The notes beneath the pieces are model-generated. The model did no database searches and was not told where the DNA came from. It saw only the letters and a list, made by a program, of their open reading frames with translations. From assembly GCA_022496185.1 (NCBI GenBank), contig WTXG01000007.1, positions 248,001 to 312,000 of the forward strand: 64,000 bases of DNA. The letters run 5' to 3'. The DNA is from Multifurca ochricompacta (Eukaryota; Basidiomycota; Agaricomycetes; Russulales; Russulaceae). Below, in pieces: positions 11,980-23,897 of the stretch (positions within the stretch are counted from its first letter, which is position 1; every line of letters begins with the position of its first letter). The position numbers and the translations under genes are program-made.

Positions 11980-12057
11980 ACTATTGCTATTGACTGTTGA
12001 CTGACTATTGACTGACTATTGACCATTGCCCATTGCCCATTGCCCATTGCCATTGAC
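11980..12057. repeat. Tandem repeat of TGACTAT- and CATTGCC-type units upstream of the GRASP gene
   Basis: About 78 bp made of TATTGACTGACTATTGACTG-like heptamer units that pass into four copies of CATTGCC. It lies in the 225-bp gap between POL12 and the GRASP gene, about 50 bp before the GRASP start, so it is probably in the promoter or 5' UTR. Confidence 0.7.
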
Positions 12058-12104
12058 ACGACACGCTCACTGGGAAACTTGTCTCATCTCTATCGTTATA
12101 GAAA

Positions 12105-13691
12105 ATGGGTGCCAGTCAGTCCACAGGTTCACATCCTCAACCCCCTACGCGTGCATTGCACGTTCTGCGCGTGACATCCTCCTCGCCTGCTTCACAGACA
12201 AACATTGAACCCTTCTTCGACTTCGTTGTCGGTCTCGAAGGGGATACTCACTCATCACGGAAGATGCTGGATGCCGCCGAGCTTGAGGCGATTGTGGAGA
12301 AAAATGAGGGAAAGAACCTGAACTTGCTCGTCTGGAATAGCAAATCACAAACAACCAGAGGTTAGTTGCCCTCTTCATTGAATGGATGTTGATCTGACGC
12401 CCACTGCAGTCGTTAAGATAACTCCGTCGCGAACATGGTCTCAGCAGAGTCTCACAGCGAACGTTCCTAGTGACGCGGGATCTGGCACTCAGCCCTCCCT
12501 ACTTGGTCTGAGCATGCGTATTTGCGAACCTGAGTTCGCCCATGAGAATGTTTGGCACGTCTTGGATGTTCTGGAAGGAAGTCCGGCAGAAAGCGCCGGG
12601 CTCGTTCCTTACGGTGACTGGATTATAGGATGGTCAGGAGGTGTGTTGGGTGCCGAAGGCGACTTCTATGATGTCGTGGAGGCCGTAAGTCTCCTTTGCG
12701 ACGATCTCAGACCACTCATCGACATTCTTGGAAGCATATCGACAAGCCCCTTCGTGTCTATGTTTACTCATATGACTTTGAGTGCGTCCTGCTAATGACT
12801 CATTGTTCGTCGTCTGACCTCATTAGCACAATCCGGGAAGTAGTCTTAGTTCCCAATCGACAGTGGGGCGGCGAGGGCTTACTTGGTTGTGTCTTTGGGT
12901 ATATTTCATCTTTCATCAAGTCCTCCCAAAGTCTTACGTACTTGGTAGCTTTGGGCTTTTGCACCGAATTCCTCCCATTCCAAACGATCGCCAGCCTGGC
13001 TCTCTCCCGCCAGAATTGCGCGACTCGGCTGAATTCGAAGAACAGACGTTATACGTCCCAGCAGATGCTGCACCTGACCAGCTTAACCTCGAGTTCCACT
13101 CAGATTCTCAAAACCAACATCAGCACTTCTTCTCTCCGCCGCCTTCACATGATTTCAGCTACAGTTATTCCAACCGCGGGGCTGCTCTTGCTCGTCAACC
13201 CCATTCACCGACTATAATGGAGGAGGTTGAGCAAACGGAGGGCCATCCGCACTCTTCTCGCTCCTCACAGGATCTTCACCACACCAATGACAGTAATTAT
13301 TATCATCACCACCAGGGTCACGAACATGATCACGAACATGGCCACCATAACCATCGTGTTGGAGCGTTACCTATATCCCATCGGAGTACGACACTCGGTC
13401 CATCTTTGAATTCGGATATACAACCCAATGGTGACTCGAGATCATGATCCATTTCATGCATCTCACTCAATTGCTTAACCGGCTAAAGGTTTTCTTTACA
13501 AAAACGTTCACTCTCCCACGCAACTAAATGGTACCGCAAATTCTGGAGGAGGTCAGGCTCTCCCAAAGATATATATCAACGGTGAAAATGAGAGTGAGGA
13601 TGATTATGAGCGAGCTGATGCTGATGTGGTGGAGGGTGAGGCCAAAGATCATGAGGGACAGTCAGAGCCAGAGTCAGAGAGCATGAACTAA
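12105..13691 (+). CDS. GRH1: GRASP55/65-type Golgi reassembly stacking protein (Grh1-like)
   Basis: Peripheral Golgi/ER-exit-site protein of the GRASP family, acting in cisternal tethering and unconventional secretion. The start MGASQSTG at 12105 has Gly2 and a small residue pattern fitting N-myristoylation. Two PDZ-like halves follow: NIEPFFDFVVGLEGDTH with LNLLVWNSKSQTTR, then LLGLSMRICEPEF, HVLDVLEGSPAESAGLVPYGDWIIGWSGG, PLRVYVYSYDFE and EVVLVPNRQWGGEGLLGC, the GRASP signature (VxLxPxxxWGGxGxLG). The C-terminal tail is Ser/Pro-rich and disordered, with a striking histidine cluster YHHHQGHEHDHEHGHHNHR at about 13302-13358. A final intron (about 13431-13490) leads to the last exon with an acidic end, stopping at 13691. 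Family certain; the His cluster's role is unknown. Confidence 0.9.
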
Positions 13692-13710
13692 CAAAACAAG
13701 CGTAGAATAG

Positions 13711-13743
13711 ATGATAATTATAATAATTATAATAATAAATTTA
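13711..13743. repeat. AT-rich (TAA)n-like tract after the GRASP gene
   Basis: Imperfect TAATTATAA/TAATAA repeat lying just 3' of the GRASP stop codon, where a polyadenylation region is expected. The rest of the 206-bp gap to ALG6 shows nothing else. Confidence 0.6.
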
Positions 13744-13897
13744 TCATTAACCGGCCCGACCCGGTCCGGATACAAAGGGTGGTCAGAGGCACAGAAGAGG
13801 TACACTGGACTGGTAATAAAATACCGCATACATACCGTACTAGACGAGCGACGAGGCTGAGCATTCATTTCCTTTTCCCTTCACCACCCACTTTCGT

Positions 13898-16426
13898 ATG
13901 GACGGAGTAGAAACCAATACTTCTCTTCCTCAGACTCCACGTCGAAGGCCCAGGATTCGTACCACCTCAATTTCTTCACAACCTACTCTACGTTCGGATG
14001 GGTCCTTGAAAACTGGCAACCGCCCTCCATCGCCTGTCGTGCGGCCTTTATCTTCCAACCCTTCGTACGGTCACAACAGCAAACCCGTTCGTGACTTAAG
14101 TAACTGATCGTCTGTTCAGAGACTCCTATCTGGAGATTGTTGCACCTGTTCCACGGAAACACCGTGCATTACAACCAACTCCCGATGCCTGGATACGCAC
14201 ACCCTCTCCATCGTCCACGCGCGCCATCTCTCCGTCTTCCCCCACCAGCGGCAGCCTTACACGCGGGTACCACAGTTACTCGAGCTTTAGTGCCGTTATG
14301 GAAGCTGAGAAGGAGACCCTGTTACAGGAGCAAGGGTTCGGTCGCCAGTGGCTGCGCTGGATGCACAAGAATGGGATAAAGCATTGGGTTCTACCCTGTA
14401 CTCTTCTCGCATCGGCATTGGTACGCTGGTGTATTGGGCTGGGCTCATATTCGGGTAGGTTTCCAAACCTTACGTCGGGGGCGAGGATACCTTGCAGATG
14501 ACTTCGTCCCACTTCTAGGACAGGGAACCCCTCCCATGTTTGGAGATTACGAGGCCCAGCGACATTGGATGGAACTCACCAACCATTTATCAGTGCGGGA
14601 GTGGTACTCATACGATCTGCAGTATTGGGGTTTAGACTACCCCCCGCTGACCGCATATCATTCCTGGCTTTGTGGAAAAATGTATGTGGTTTGCATATTC
14701 TCATTACTCTTTCCCTTACCATGAGTAGAGGGTCATTCATTGACTCACGGTGGTTCGCGTTTGACACCTCCCGAGGCATTGAGACCCCCGCCAGCAAGGT
14801 TTTTTTGCGCAGCACGGTCATTCTGTCCGATTATGCCATCTATGTTCCGGCCGCATTGCTCTTCACGCGCATCTGGCATTCTGGCCGCTCACGGCGGACA
14901 CAGGTAATATTCTTTATACTCTGCGTGAATACGTCTCTAACAAAGATGGAAAAGAACGCAGCACTCCTCACACTCCTTTTTCAACCCGCACTTCTCTTGA
15001 TTGACTTTGGACATTTTCAATATAACTCTGTCATGCTCGGTATGCTCCTGGATCTGGCCGAGAGGAAGGCGCTAACGAGAATACAGGCTTCACACTTCTC
15101 GCCGCTACTAGTTTCATTACTGGGAACGACGTCCTGGGCGCCTTTCTCTTTACTCTCAGCTTAGGCTTTAAGCAGATGGCTTTGTATTACGCCCCAGCGA
15201 TTGGCTCATATCTTATCGGGAAGTGTCTATATCTCGGCCCAAGAAATGGGTAAGTGTATTCACTCTCTTTCATCTGTCTGTCTCACTGGCGACAGGACGC
15301 AGCTCTTCTTTCGCCTCGCAGCTGTTACCACTGGTACCTTCATACTACTTTTCCTCCCTTTCCTGCCTCCCTTTTCCCCAATCTCCAAAGTTTTGGACCC
15401 CGTCATGCGTATCTTTCCATTTAACAGAGGCATTTTCGAAGACAAAGTAGCTAACTTTTGGTGTGCGACCAATGTGGTCGTGAAATGGAAAATTTGGGCT
15501 TCTCAAAGTGCGCTCATGCGGCTATCCAGCCTGCTTACCTTCCTCGGGTTTTTGGGTGCAGCTATTGCGCCTATACGTGCATGGCTGAGGCTAAGAAACG
15601 AGGACAGAGCGACAAGAGTGCCATCCGTCATGCAAACAGTCCTCCTGCTTGCACTACTGAATAGTTCAATGTCTTTCTTCTTGTTTTCTTTTCAAGTACA
15701 CGAGAAAACAATCCTGCTCCCCCTACTTCCCTTGACGCTACTGCTCTCCACTGCTCCCCACGATTCTCCTACATTCAAGTTAGGCGTGTTGGCCAACAAT
15801 GTTGGCGTATTCAGGTTCGTGCTCATACTCGACACTGTGCGTGATTACAAATCCTATCGTAGTATGTGGCCTCTCCTGCGAAAGGATGGGCTGGCCATCC
15901 AGTATATTGCTCTCACTCTACTATGGAACCGATTGATCGGACACGCGCCGTTTGTCGCCTGGCGAAGCGCATCATTTCTGGACATGTTGACATGGGTGCG
16001 GTCATTCTGCGTCCATTCAGGTTCGGACTTGCTTAAAAACACTTGTGCTAGATTGTCTACCTGGGTTGTACTCTGCTTCACTTGCTAGAGTTTGTTTATC
16101 GACCACCGGCACGATACCCCGACTTATTCGTCGTCTTGAATGTGCTCTTGAGTACACCTGTTTTCTTCTTCACGTGGTTATGGAGCATCAAATCCATTAT
16201 CGAAGCGCGTTGGACAGTTGGTGGTCTCAGCGTCGGTAAACCCAAAGAGAAGAAAGCCGACTTGGCATTTCCCACCGAAAGCGCAGATGGTGTCAGCTCT
16301 GCACTTGCACCGTCTTCCGGCGTGCATAACAGACGTGAAGGTGGGATGAGGGCACAAAGTCTTGGATATGCAGCAGGGAAAAGGCAGACGGGCTGGAGAG
16401 CGACGGCGACGATTGGGTTAGGTTAG
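13898..16426 (+). CDS. ALG6: ALG6-type dolichyl-P-Glc alpha-1,3-glucosyltransferase
   Basis: GT57-family ER membrane enzyme that adds the first glucose to the dolichol-linked Man9GlcNAc2 N-glycan precursor. The diagnostic first luminal loop reads [19 protein letters not shown] and then [19 protein letters not shown]. Membrane segments include [36 protein letters not shown] helices (with the family's HFQYNS), [18 protein letters not shown], and [10 protein letters not shown] with [14 protein letters not shown]. The C-terminal membrane part has [20 protein letters not shown]. Compared with yeast Alg6 there is an extra Ser/Pro/Arg-rich N-terminal segment of over 100 residues before the first helix (starting [20 protein letters not shown]) and a hydrophilic C-terminal tail of about 60 residues. 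About seven introns. Family certain; ALG6 over ALG8 rests on the [12 protein letters not shown] and [10 protein letters not shown] motifs. Confidence 0.9.
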
Positions 16427-16540
16427 GTTTTAGGTTAGTGTTAGTTAATCAGCCGTAACGTGACCAAATAGTGCACGTGATTAAACCGGTAGCGCTTCAA
16501 TGAAAATAACTTATTACTTCACTCTACTTTACTCTACATT

Positions 16541-16571
16541 CATCATCATCATCATCATCGTCATCATCCCA
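16541..16571. repeat. (CAT)n microsatellite in the TAM41 leader
   Basis: Seven CAT units, then CGT-CAT-CAT-CCC-ATC, running directly into the TAM41 start codon at 16574. The upstream 16427-16540 gap also carries short GGTTAGG-like repeats but no gene. Confidence 0.7.
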
Positions 16572-16573
16572 TC

Positions 16574-17936
16574 ATGTTATTCACCGCTGTCGCTGTACAT
16601 GCACCACCTCGCTCTATCATTCCAGCCTTGACCCTCTTACGTTCATTATCAATAGAAGCTACCTCTTCCACAGACATCCCACACCCCTCACCACCCCCTT
16701 CGAAGCACCCCACAGCAAAACCGCGCACACGACTGTCTCCTGCACCTCGCCCCGTATCTCACCGGCATCAAGCACTCCCCCATCTACCCTCGACTTTCGG
16801 TCAAAACCAACTTTTATCAGTGTCGAACTCGACACGCGCGCTTCTTGAGAGTATAGTCGCAGATTTCGATGCCCCCATCCGATATGCATTTGCTTACGGC
16901 TCAGGAGTGTTCGAGCAAGACGGGTATCAGACAGAGAAGGGCGCCCCTATGCTCGATTTTATTTTCGCAGTGACACATCCCGCTCATTTTCACTCGATCA
17001 ACATGGCTCAGCATCCGTCACACTATGTTATGCACGCGCGAGCATTCGGTTCTTCTTTTGTAAACAGGGTTCAGGAGATTGTCCTGGGGTATGGTTCAAC
17101 GCTTTTGTGAAAGCAAAAGGCAGAGTGCGTAATTTCATCGATTCTTTCCCCTAGACTAGGGTAAGATTGTACTCTACAGACCATAAAATATGGCGTCACG
17201 TCGGTGGATAACCTCTGTTCCGACCTGCTCAATTGGAACTCCCTCTACCTTGCAGGGCGTATGCATAAACCTCTAAGAATAATTAAAGATGACGCGCGGG
17301 TACGCTTAACGCAGCAGGTCAACCTGACCTCGGCAGTACGCGCGGCACTCCTTACGCTACCTGCGGAATTCAGCGCAACACAGCTGTTTGAGACGATTGC
17401 GGGCATTTCGTATAGCGGTGATCCTCGGATGGTTCTTCCAGGGGAGAATCGTGGCAAGATCGGGAACATTGTACGCAAGCAGGGTCCGCAGTTCCGTGAG
17501 CTGTACTATCGCCTCGTCACTGGCCTGCCGGGTGTGTATTGGCCTGCAGATTCTTCAACGATCCAGCAGGATACAAGCCCTGTTGCGCGAGTTGCTCATC
17601 TAAAGAAACTTCCACCGGTTCTCCTGAGCAGGATCCGTGCACGCTATGCCAGCGACACGTCAATACCAACTTTCGAAACCGACGAAGGGGCGTATTGGCA
17701 ACGCATCGCCGGGGATGAACAGCTGCCGTTGGCCCTACGTAATCGTGAGTAGTATGAAATGTGAATTTGTCCAGGGCTCACCTTCTGTTGCAGAGATGAG
17801 GGGAGTTGTTCGTTACCCGGCAACAGTCCAGACATTGAAGGGTATCGTCAGCGGCGGGCCCATGACCACTGTCCGGTATAGTTTTGATAAGCTAGGGAAA
17901 TGGTGGGCCGGTTTTAAAGGAAGACCTTCATTGTAG
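16574..17936 (+). CDS. TAM41: TAM41 mitochondrial CDP-diacylglycerol synthase
   Basis: Mitochondrial inner-membrane phosphatidate cytidylyltransferase of the cardiolipin pathway (Tam41/Mmp37 family). The N-terminus is rich in Ser, Pro, His and Arg, fitting a mitochondrial presequence. The nucleotidyltransferase core shows IRYAFAYGSGVFEQDGY (GSGV) and APMLDFIFAVTHPAHFHSIN (the metal-binding D of LDFxFAV). After an intron come IKYGVTSVDNLCSDLLNW, LYLAGRMHKPLRII, and the C-terminal helical domain with FSATQLFETIAGISYSGDPR, MVLPGENRGKIGNIV and FRELY. A last short exon includes RYPATVQTLKGIVSGGP. Near 17,080 the frame seems to slip by one base between RVQEI and PGVWFNAFVKAKG, so the model needs a single missing base or an unusual tiny intron. 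Confidence 0.9.
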
Positions 17937-19389
17937 TCAAGGTAATGGATATTATTTCACGGATAATTATCATACCACATCTCTCTTTGTAACACTTAAT
18001 AACCACTTTTCTTGAAAGTTGAAATGCTCGCCGAATCGAAGGGCCTTGCCGGCCATCTATTCCGCGTTGGCAATCTGGCATCTGGCAAGACCTGAGATCG
18101 CTGGTCCACGCACTGACGTTTTGCCTTGCCTGTCCCCTTGCTGTTCAATTGGTACAGGATAGCCAAGTGAAAACTATAACTCATAGAGGTGCATTAAGGC
18201 CTTCCATTTGCCCTTTGACAGTGGCGGCTCTTTCGCAACCGGAGTTTGCTACGTCAAGTTAGTGGTATCTCACCGTAGCGTTTCCCTCAGTTCCAGCGGC
18301 CACTCTACTGCGGGTTCCTCACACCAAACCTTTCGAATAAGCATCGTACTATGTGCAGCACGTGCCGCAAGTGTGGACCTCGCGCTCCGCCAAGCAGGGC
18401 AACTTTCCAACCAAACGATGTTAGCCAATGTCCAAAGTCCTAGGACACGGATGATCACCGGGTCGGTCCCCGTTGCCTTGCCATTGGCGCCGACAGTGGT
18501 CCCGCGCATGATCTATGCTGGGTCCTTGCACACCTCGAGCGGAAAGCTACCAAAGCCAACCGGTCTAATCACGCTCGAAGTGGCTAAAGGCAAGGCTAAG
18601 GCAGCATAGAAGGAGGCATAGACTAGAACGTTTGAGAGTGTTCCAGGTCACAAACCGCGGGGGTCGATCTTGGTAGCAAGCACCAAGTCACCTACCGTGG
18701 CGCCGAGGTAGAATTCCAGCGCGCCATTCTGTGCGTCGACGAAGACTGCCACACCCTCTTCATCATCTCAAATGTATATCCTCCCCCTTCATCCTCATCC
18801 TTCGCAATCCAGTTCCCCCCCCCCTTCCCCTCCGCATCCGGGCAAGGCGACCTAAGTTCTACACGTCGCTCACTTTTCCAAATCATAGAATATTGGCGGT
18901 GCCGTTGCCACTGCGCTCAGAACTCGCCCCAGCAACTTGTAGGTACTTGCCACGGTGTCACAGCGAAACTGGAGCACACTGCTACGAGTAGCGAATCGGC
19001 AAACGGCGACTAAAAATGCACAGACATTATATATGATTCGTGTGTATATCTGGTTTAGCTCGCACTCCTCATTTCTTGTGCTTATCTTTTTTTATCTTCG
19101 TGCTTTCTGCTTGTCACCCAGTTTATATGCGTAATCAAAATGCAAAGCGTATTTGCCATCCATGACCGCAGCGGCCGAATCGACGGGGCTAGGATGCGTT
19201 AGGTTATCCAGCAAAGGAGCTTCTTTCAACTTATCTCTACAAGCTCATACGAAACAAATGTATGCGCATGCCAGAGGCCATGCTAAAAGTGACAAGTGCA
19301 GGGGAGCAACATTTCAGAGATCCCCGAAAAGGCGTTTCCTAAAGAGAGATTGGATTCGGCCTAGCACGGTTTGAAGTGTGCGCGGCAAC
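17937..19389. other. 1.45-kb gap without a recognisable gene
   Basis: Two ORFs overlap on opposite strands: 18208-18609 plus (133 codons, Ser/Ala/Val-rich) and 18270-18509 minus. Neither shows a motif I know. A short minus-strand stretch at about 18660-18760 reads like protein (GALEFYLGATVGDLVLATKI) but has stops on both sides. A C-rich run lies near 18808-18832. This may be a decayed gene or old mobile element, but the sequence alone does not decide. Confidence 0.3.
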
Positions 19390-20285
19390 TCACAATGGTT
19401 CCGGAGCCTCACTGAATATGGTCGGTCCGCCAATCATCTCGCGGGTCCATACATCACGGATGAACCACCCTACGTGACCTACGGCGCATCCGATAAGATC
19501 GCTCGCTGCAGCACGCCACGTGCCACTAAGCACCCAGGAGAACGCGACGAGTGCGAAGGGGAGGTAGGGTGCAGTGATAGTGAGTAGGCCAAAGAGTGAG
19601 ATGGGCGTGGAGGGGTGCCGACGCGACCAAAAGTAGATGGGCACGTAGGCGAGTGGCGAGGAGAGAAAGGGAAGGTTGAAGAGTGGAGAGAGGCCCTGTA
19701 AGGTTTGAAGGAAATCGTCAGCGCAGACTGATAACATCAATCCTGCAACGCCCCCAATAACCCGTGAATAGGTAATGTCTACAGGCGTACCAGGAGCATG
19801 AGAGAGGAGAGAAAAAGGAGCCAGAAGTAGTCTGCTTTGCGGTTTGCGAACGAGGACTCTTCGAGCATGCGGCTATAGCGCATGCTGTTGTAAAATTAGC
19901 AAATTTTGGTGATATCAGAAGAGACAAAGATGTGACTCACAAAAAGAAGAGGTGAAAGACAAAGTCCAAAGATATGGTACCAAAGTAGAAGAAGGTGGTG
20001 AACACTCGCCATGGCTGTAAAAGGATGAGACTCCACAAGTAGGAAGATGGGACGGTATGAAGCCGGATTACCTGAGCGTTCCTAAAGACAGCCTTGAAGC
20101 TAAATAGAGCTGCAGCGGAGTTATCAATTGACATTGCTACGTGCAATGGATTCAGTCGCTTGATGCAGACAGCAGAGGGACCTAGTGGCACATACCACTG
20201 CCACACTTGTGAGAACAGAAAGGGCGAGCCAAGTTCGTGTTACGGGAGGAATTTGTGTGAACCAAGCTTCCAGTCCAACGGGCAT
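19390..20285 (-). CDS. DER1: Derlin (DER1-like ERAD membrane protein)
   Basis: Rhomboid-pseudoprotease family protein of the ER membrane that helps extract misfolded proteins. The start at 20285 gives MPVGLEAWFTQIPPVTRTWL, matching the Derlin N-terminal IPPVTRxxL motif, followed by the first helix. Separate exons give QLYFSFKAVF-like sequence, then PWRVFTTFFYFGTISLDFVF (Derlin WRxxTxFxFFG motif), RMLEESSFANRKADYFWLLL (the ES..F...AD..W..L pattern) and SPLAYVPIYFWSRRHPSTP (the FxWSRRNP motif). The C-terminus holds LFGLLTITAPYLPFALVAFS and DLIGCAVGHVGWFIRDVW, corresponding to the GHxYYFLxDV motif. About four introns. No long cytosolic tail is present, so a p97-binding motif is not evident. Confidence 0.9.
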
Positions 20286-20656
20286 TGCGTCTACCCTAGT
20301 GTTGGTAGTGCATATACAAGATGAAGGTGATGATGTACAAGCAAAAATCAAAGGCAAGTAACAGACAACACGTGCCCGGATATACCGGTCCGGTATACAA
20401 TATTGGAGGAGAATTGGAGGTATAACTAGTGTCCGACCCTGAGACTTAACTGACGATGCTTTCTCTCGAACTTCTGCCGTCATCATCTATAATTGAAGAG
20501 GAGCTGCTTGACCTGTCAATCTGCCGCCAGGGCTGTCTTGCAGATAGGAAGAAGTCATACTCGTCTTCAATCACAAATTTCTCGTCAGTTAACTCAACAG
20601 AAAGCGGACTTCTGTGATGGAAGTGAACACTCCTGGAACTTGGGCTCCGAGTACAG

Positions 20657-21677
20657 CTAAAAGGAGGCTTGGGGCCAGTCGGGGCCATTCTCCATCTTCC
20701 ACCTGAATAGAAGGTCGTCTATGAAATGGGGGTCGAACCGCGAGGAACTATAACTTCTCCTGAGCTCCGGCTTTGCGGGATGGGGATGTACTTGCTCTGC
20801 TAGCTCATTAGACACTAACTCCCGCTTACTCATGATACCAGCAGAATGAGAGCGCAGATCCCGGTTATGGTCATCTGAGGGAAGTACCCAATCGCGTCTG
20901 GGGAATGAATGCACCAGGTTCTACGGGCCCGATTAAGTTGACCAAACCTACCTATAAGCACACCTGTAAAAATGATGTTTCTGGTCAGTTCTGCCTCGAC
21001 TACCAACTGCATCTTAACAAAGCCCAACGTTTGAGCCTGGTTCGTCAGGCATTGACTTACGCAATTACGGCACAACAATGAACACAATGACCTCAACGAC
21101 CGCATGGATGTTCAAAGCGGACAAGTCGATGCAGGAGAATGCAAGAATAACCTGTCTGACGGCCAGGTGCATAGCGACCAAATCTCTGTTTACTGTCAGA
21201 GGCAATGGAGTAGTTTGCATGTCCTCTGTTTCTATGTCGAAGCTGATCTCGTTCCTGACTGTATGGAACCTTTGGATCGTAAGAGGATCTCCACTTTCAT
21301 GATCCACCGCGTACAACGAAGTGCTGAAGACGTAGGTGTCAAGATAGGTGTGCATAACTGTCTTCGAATATCTCATAACTCCAATCTTGGCATTAGGACG
21401 ATCAACGTAGTAATACAGGCGCACAACTAACGAGGAAAAAGGTTACAGCATCGCCTTGTGCACGTCGAGAACATAGTCGCGATTGAACCGCGTTAAATCC
21501 TGGACACTATCAGAGTTCAGAACGAGGTTCGCAGAGATAGGGAAATTCGGTATGTACGCGAGCCTGCTTTCTGTCGTGCTGGTGAATGGGATGTTCGCGG
21601 GGTCATATTTAATCGCGTGGTCGGCCGCCCTTATTCAATTTGACTTTGACTTTGTAATCAGACGAACTCAGAAGTAA
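20657..21677 (-). pseudogene. Membrane-protein gene, tentatively DUF4436, copy A (frame broken)
   Basis: Minus-strand exons code for an extracellular-type segment (KYDPANIPFTSTTESR, HTYLDTYVFSTSLYAVDHES, GDPLTIQRFHTV) and hydrophobic helices (LNIHAVVEVIVFIVVP, MTITGICALILLV). The cryptic YPFD-like motif and the hydrophobic stretch followed by LRKSMP resemble DUF4436 transmembrane proteins; this is from memory and tentative. Compared with copy B downstream in this window, copy A has a TAA where B reads CAG just before the LRKSMP motif, and lacks one base near 20,835. The ORF continuing to 20657 is therefore out of the copy-B frame. I could not place the N-terminal exons securely in 21.7-22.6 kb. 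Either a real decayed gene or a sequence error. Confidence 0.4.
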
Positions 21678-22705
21678 CCGACTGCTTAAATACATGGGCG
21701 ATGGACGGCGCGCTGTTTCTGTCTCTCGAAAAACGAAGACCCGTCACCATCACCTGTGAAAGTTCGCAAAGTGCCACCGCGAGGTGTTCTTTTTTGATAA
21801 GGTCATGTGTGGAATCGCACAGAAAACGCCACGTTAATAGGCTGTGGCAACAGCTGTCAGGCAGGACACGTACACAGACGCGCAGAAATGGGATTCGTGA
21901 TTTCACGTCCCAGTAGGGCGAGTGTCGATGTGACTGAGGACATAAAATGTTAGCTACGAATGGAGCAGATCTTTTCAAAGCCCTGGCACAGTGACGTCTC
22001 AACCAGGTAGGGAAAAAGGGAGATTGCTGGTCCTTTGTTCCCAGGCGTTCTATGAAACAGGGATCCATAAGCTCCGACTGGTGATCTCCGAGGTGGTCAA
22101 GAAGGTGAGTGAGGTAAAGGTTTGAGTGCGAAAGTGGTACGGGCAAGCTGTGGTGCATGTATATGTGCACACAGCCAAAAAGGGAGACCTGAACTCTGTC
22201 TGCGTGCATGCGCATGTGAGCAGCCAGGGGCCACTCTATGACGATGGTATGCATGCGCATTTGTGTGCATGATACAGGTTTAGCAAATAGAGAGACGGTG
22301 TTTTGTCGCGGAGGCCTTCAAAAAGAACGTGCCTTGTAAGGTAAACTTTGCGGACGGAGTTTACGAGGTGTGAGTAAAAACCCACCTTCACGTCAGTCCA
22401 TATTGTCACAATTGAGAGAATCCACACGTTTCTCAACGTTTGCGATGACTCCGGTGCTTTGTCAATCTCGGGGTTGAGATATGGACTCACAATATTAACT
22501 CTGGAACATGGACACCGTCCACGCTGATGGTGCACGAGCTGTCCAAGGTAGGGTATCACGCCAGCACAACTAGCATAAGGTCCTGAACGGAGGATGGGGG
22601 TGGAGGATAGTCATATATAAGCACCGAGATCACATGTTCAAAAGTCGGGCCCATAAACATCGCACGTAGTGGACCTGCCTGAGTAGTCTTATAATAATCA
22701 TATAT

Positions 22706-23780
22706 TCTTGCCTAATCTGCAAGCGAAGGAACTGTCTATCAATTCAGCAAAAGACGATTGGAAGATTGGGGGCGTACACGTTTCTAATCACCAACGTCTC
22801 ATGTCCTCTCGGCTGTCGTCCGCGATGCCTCTCTTGAGCACTAACTTAGAGACTGGTTTTTGTCCTCTCAGCATTTTGGACGCTATCCCCCGCTTGATCA
22901 CGAGTACCATCAAAACAAATGCACAGATACTGGTTATGATCATCTGAGGGAAGTATCCAACAATGTCTGGTCTGAATACGATAAGTCCTTAACTTGGTCT
23001 GTAATTGCACACAACGTACCCATTACCATTCCTTCCAAAGTACCACATTTCAGCTCTACCTCGACCGCTAACAATACTGTTGCAAATTTCACCACCCAAG
23101 TCTGGTTCCCTGGGCATTGACTTGCGCAACTGTACTATCCCAAATAAAATTGCGATGACCACTCCCAAATGAATGTTCAATGTGGGTGGGTTGGCGCAGT
23201 GGAATGCGAGAATAAGTTGTCCAAGAGCCAGATGTGTGAGAGCCAATTTGTGGACTAAAGTGCGGACGCAAAAGCTTTCACCGACGCTGGTCGTCAAATC
23301 CCCACATTCAAGTCGCGACTGAGCCTCCGTGTACCGTCAGAGAGTACCGAGTATGTCTGCATGCCCTCTGATACTATGTCGAAATCGACTTCGGTACCAA
23401 CCGTATGAACTCTTTGGATTGTGATTGGGTCTCCACTTCATGGCCTACCACGGACAGCGAGGTGCTCAATGCGTAGATGTCGAGAGGGTATGGCAACCTG
23501 CCCTGCAAGTCGAGAAAGCGTTTGCAGTCAAATCGCGTCAAATTCTGGATATTGTCACAGCTCCGTATACCCTTTGCAGAACTGTCTCAGGTGCGTACGT
23601 ATTCCTAGCCTCATTTGCGCTAGTACTAGTAAATGAGACATCCGCTGGGTCATAGTTGATCGCGGGGTTGTCCCCCTTTCTCGACCTGATGACCTTTCTA
23701 ACAAGGTGTTTGCAGGAAATGCACCTACCCATCAACGAAAATGTCAACAGCCATGTTGGGCAGTCCGCATTCTTTGACAC
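22706..23780 (-). pseudogene. Membrane-protein gene, tentatively DUF4436, copy B (frame broken)
   Basis: Tandem paralogue of copy A: INYDPADVSFTSTSANEAR, YPLDIYALSTSLSVVGHE, GDPITIQRVHTVGTEVDFDI, LTHLALGQLILAFHC, LNIHLGVVIAILFGIVQLRK and YFPQMIITSICAFVLMVL line up with copy A block for block. Here the YPLDIY motif is clear. A one-base deletion near 23,432-23,441 separates VVGHE from GDPITIQ. The two copies share about 48 bp at 20,850 and 22,920 with only a few differences. Both copies are broken, but at different places. Confidence 0.4.
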
Positions 23781-23897
23781 CTTGAATCCCCCCCGATCCG
23801 GATAGAATATATGCTTCTTCGTATGCGATAGCGACCAACGATGACGGCAGACAAGTTGCCCGAGTCCGGTCGAGTGTCTGGGTGCTTATGCAAAGCT

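Noticed and set aside
20720..20760. Possible tRNA B box on the minus strand (GGTTCGACCCCC)
   Set aside because: It falls in the coding-like C-terminal exon of copy A and has no A box or cloverleaf partner.
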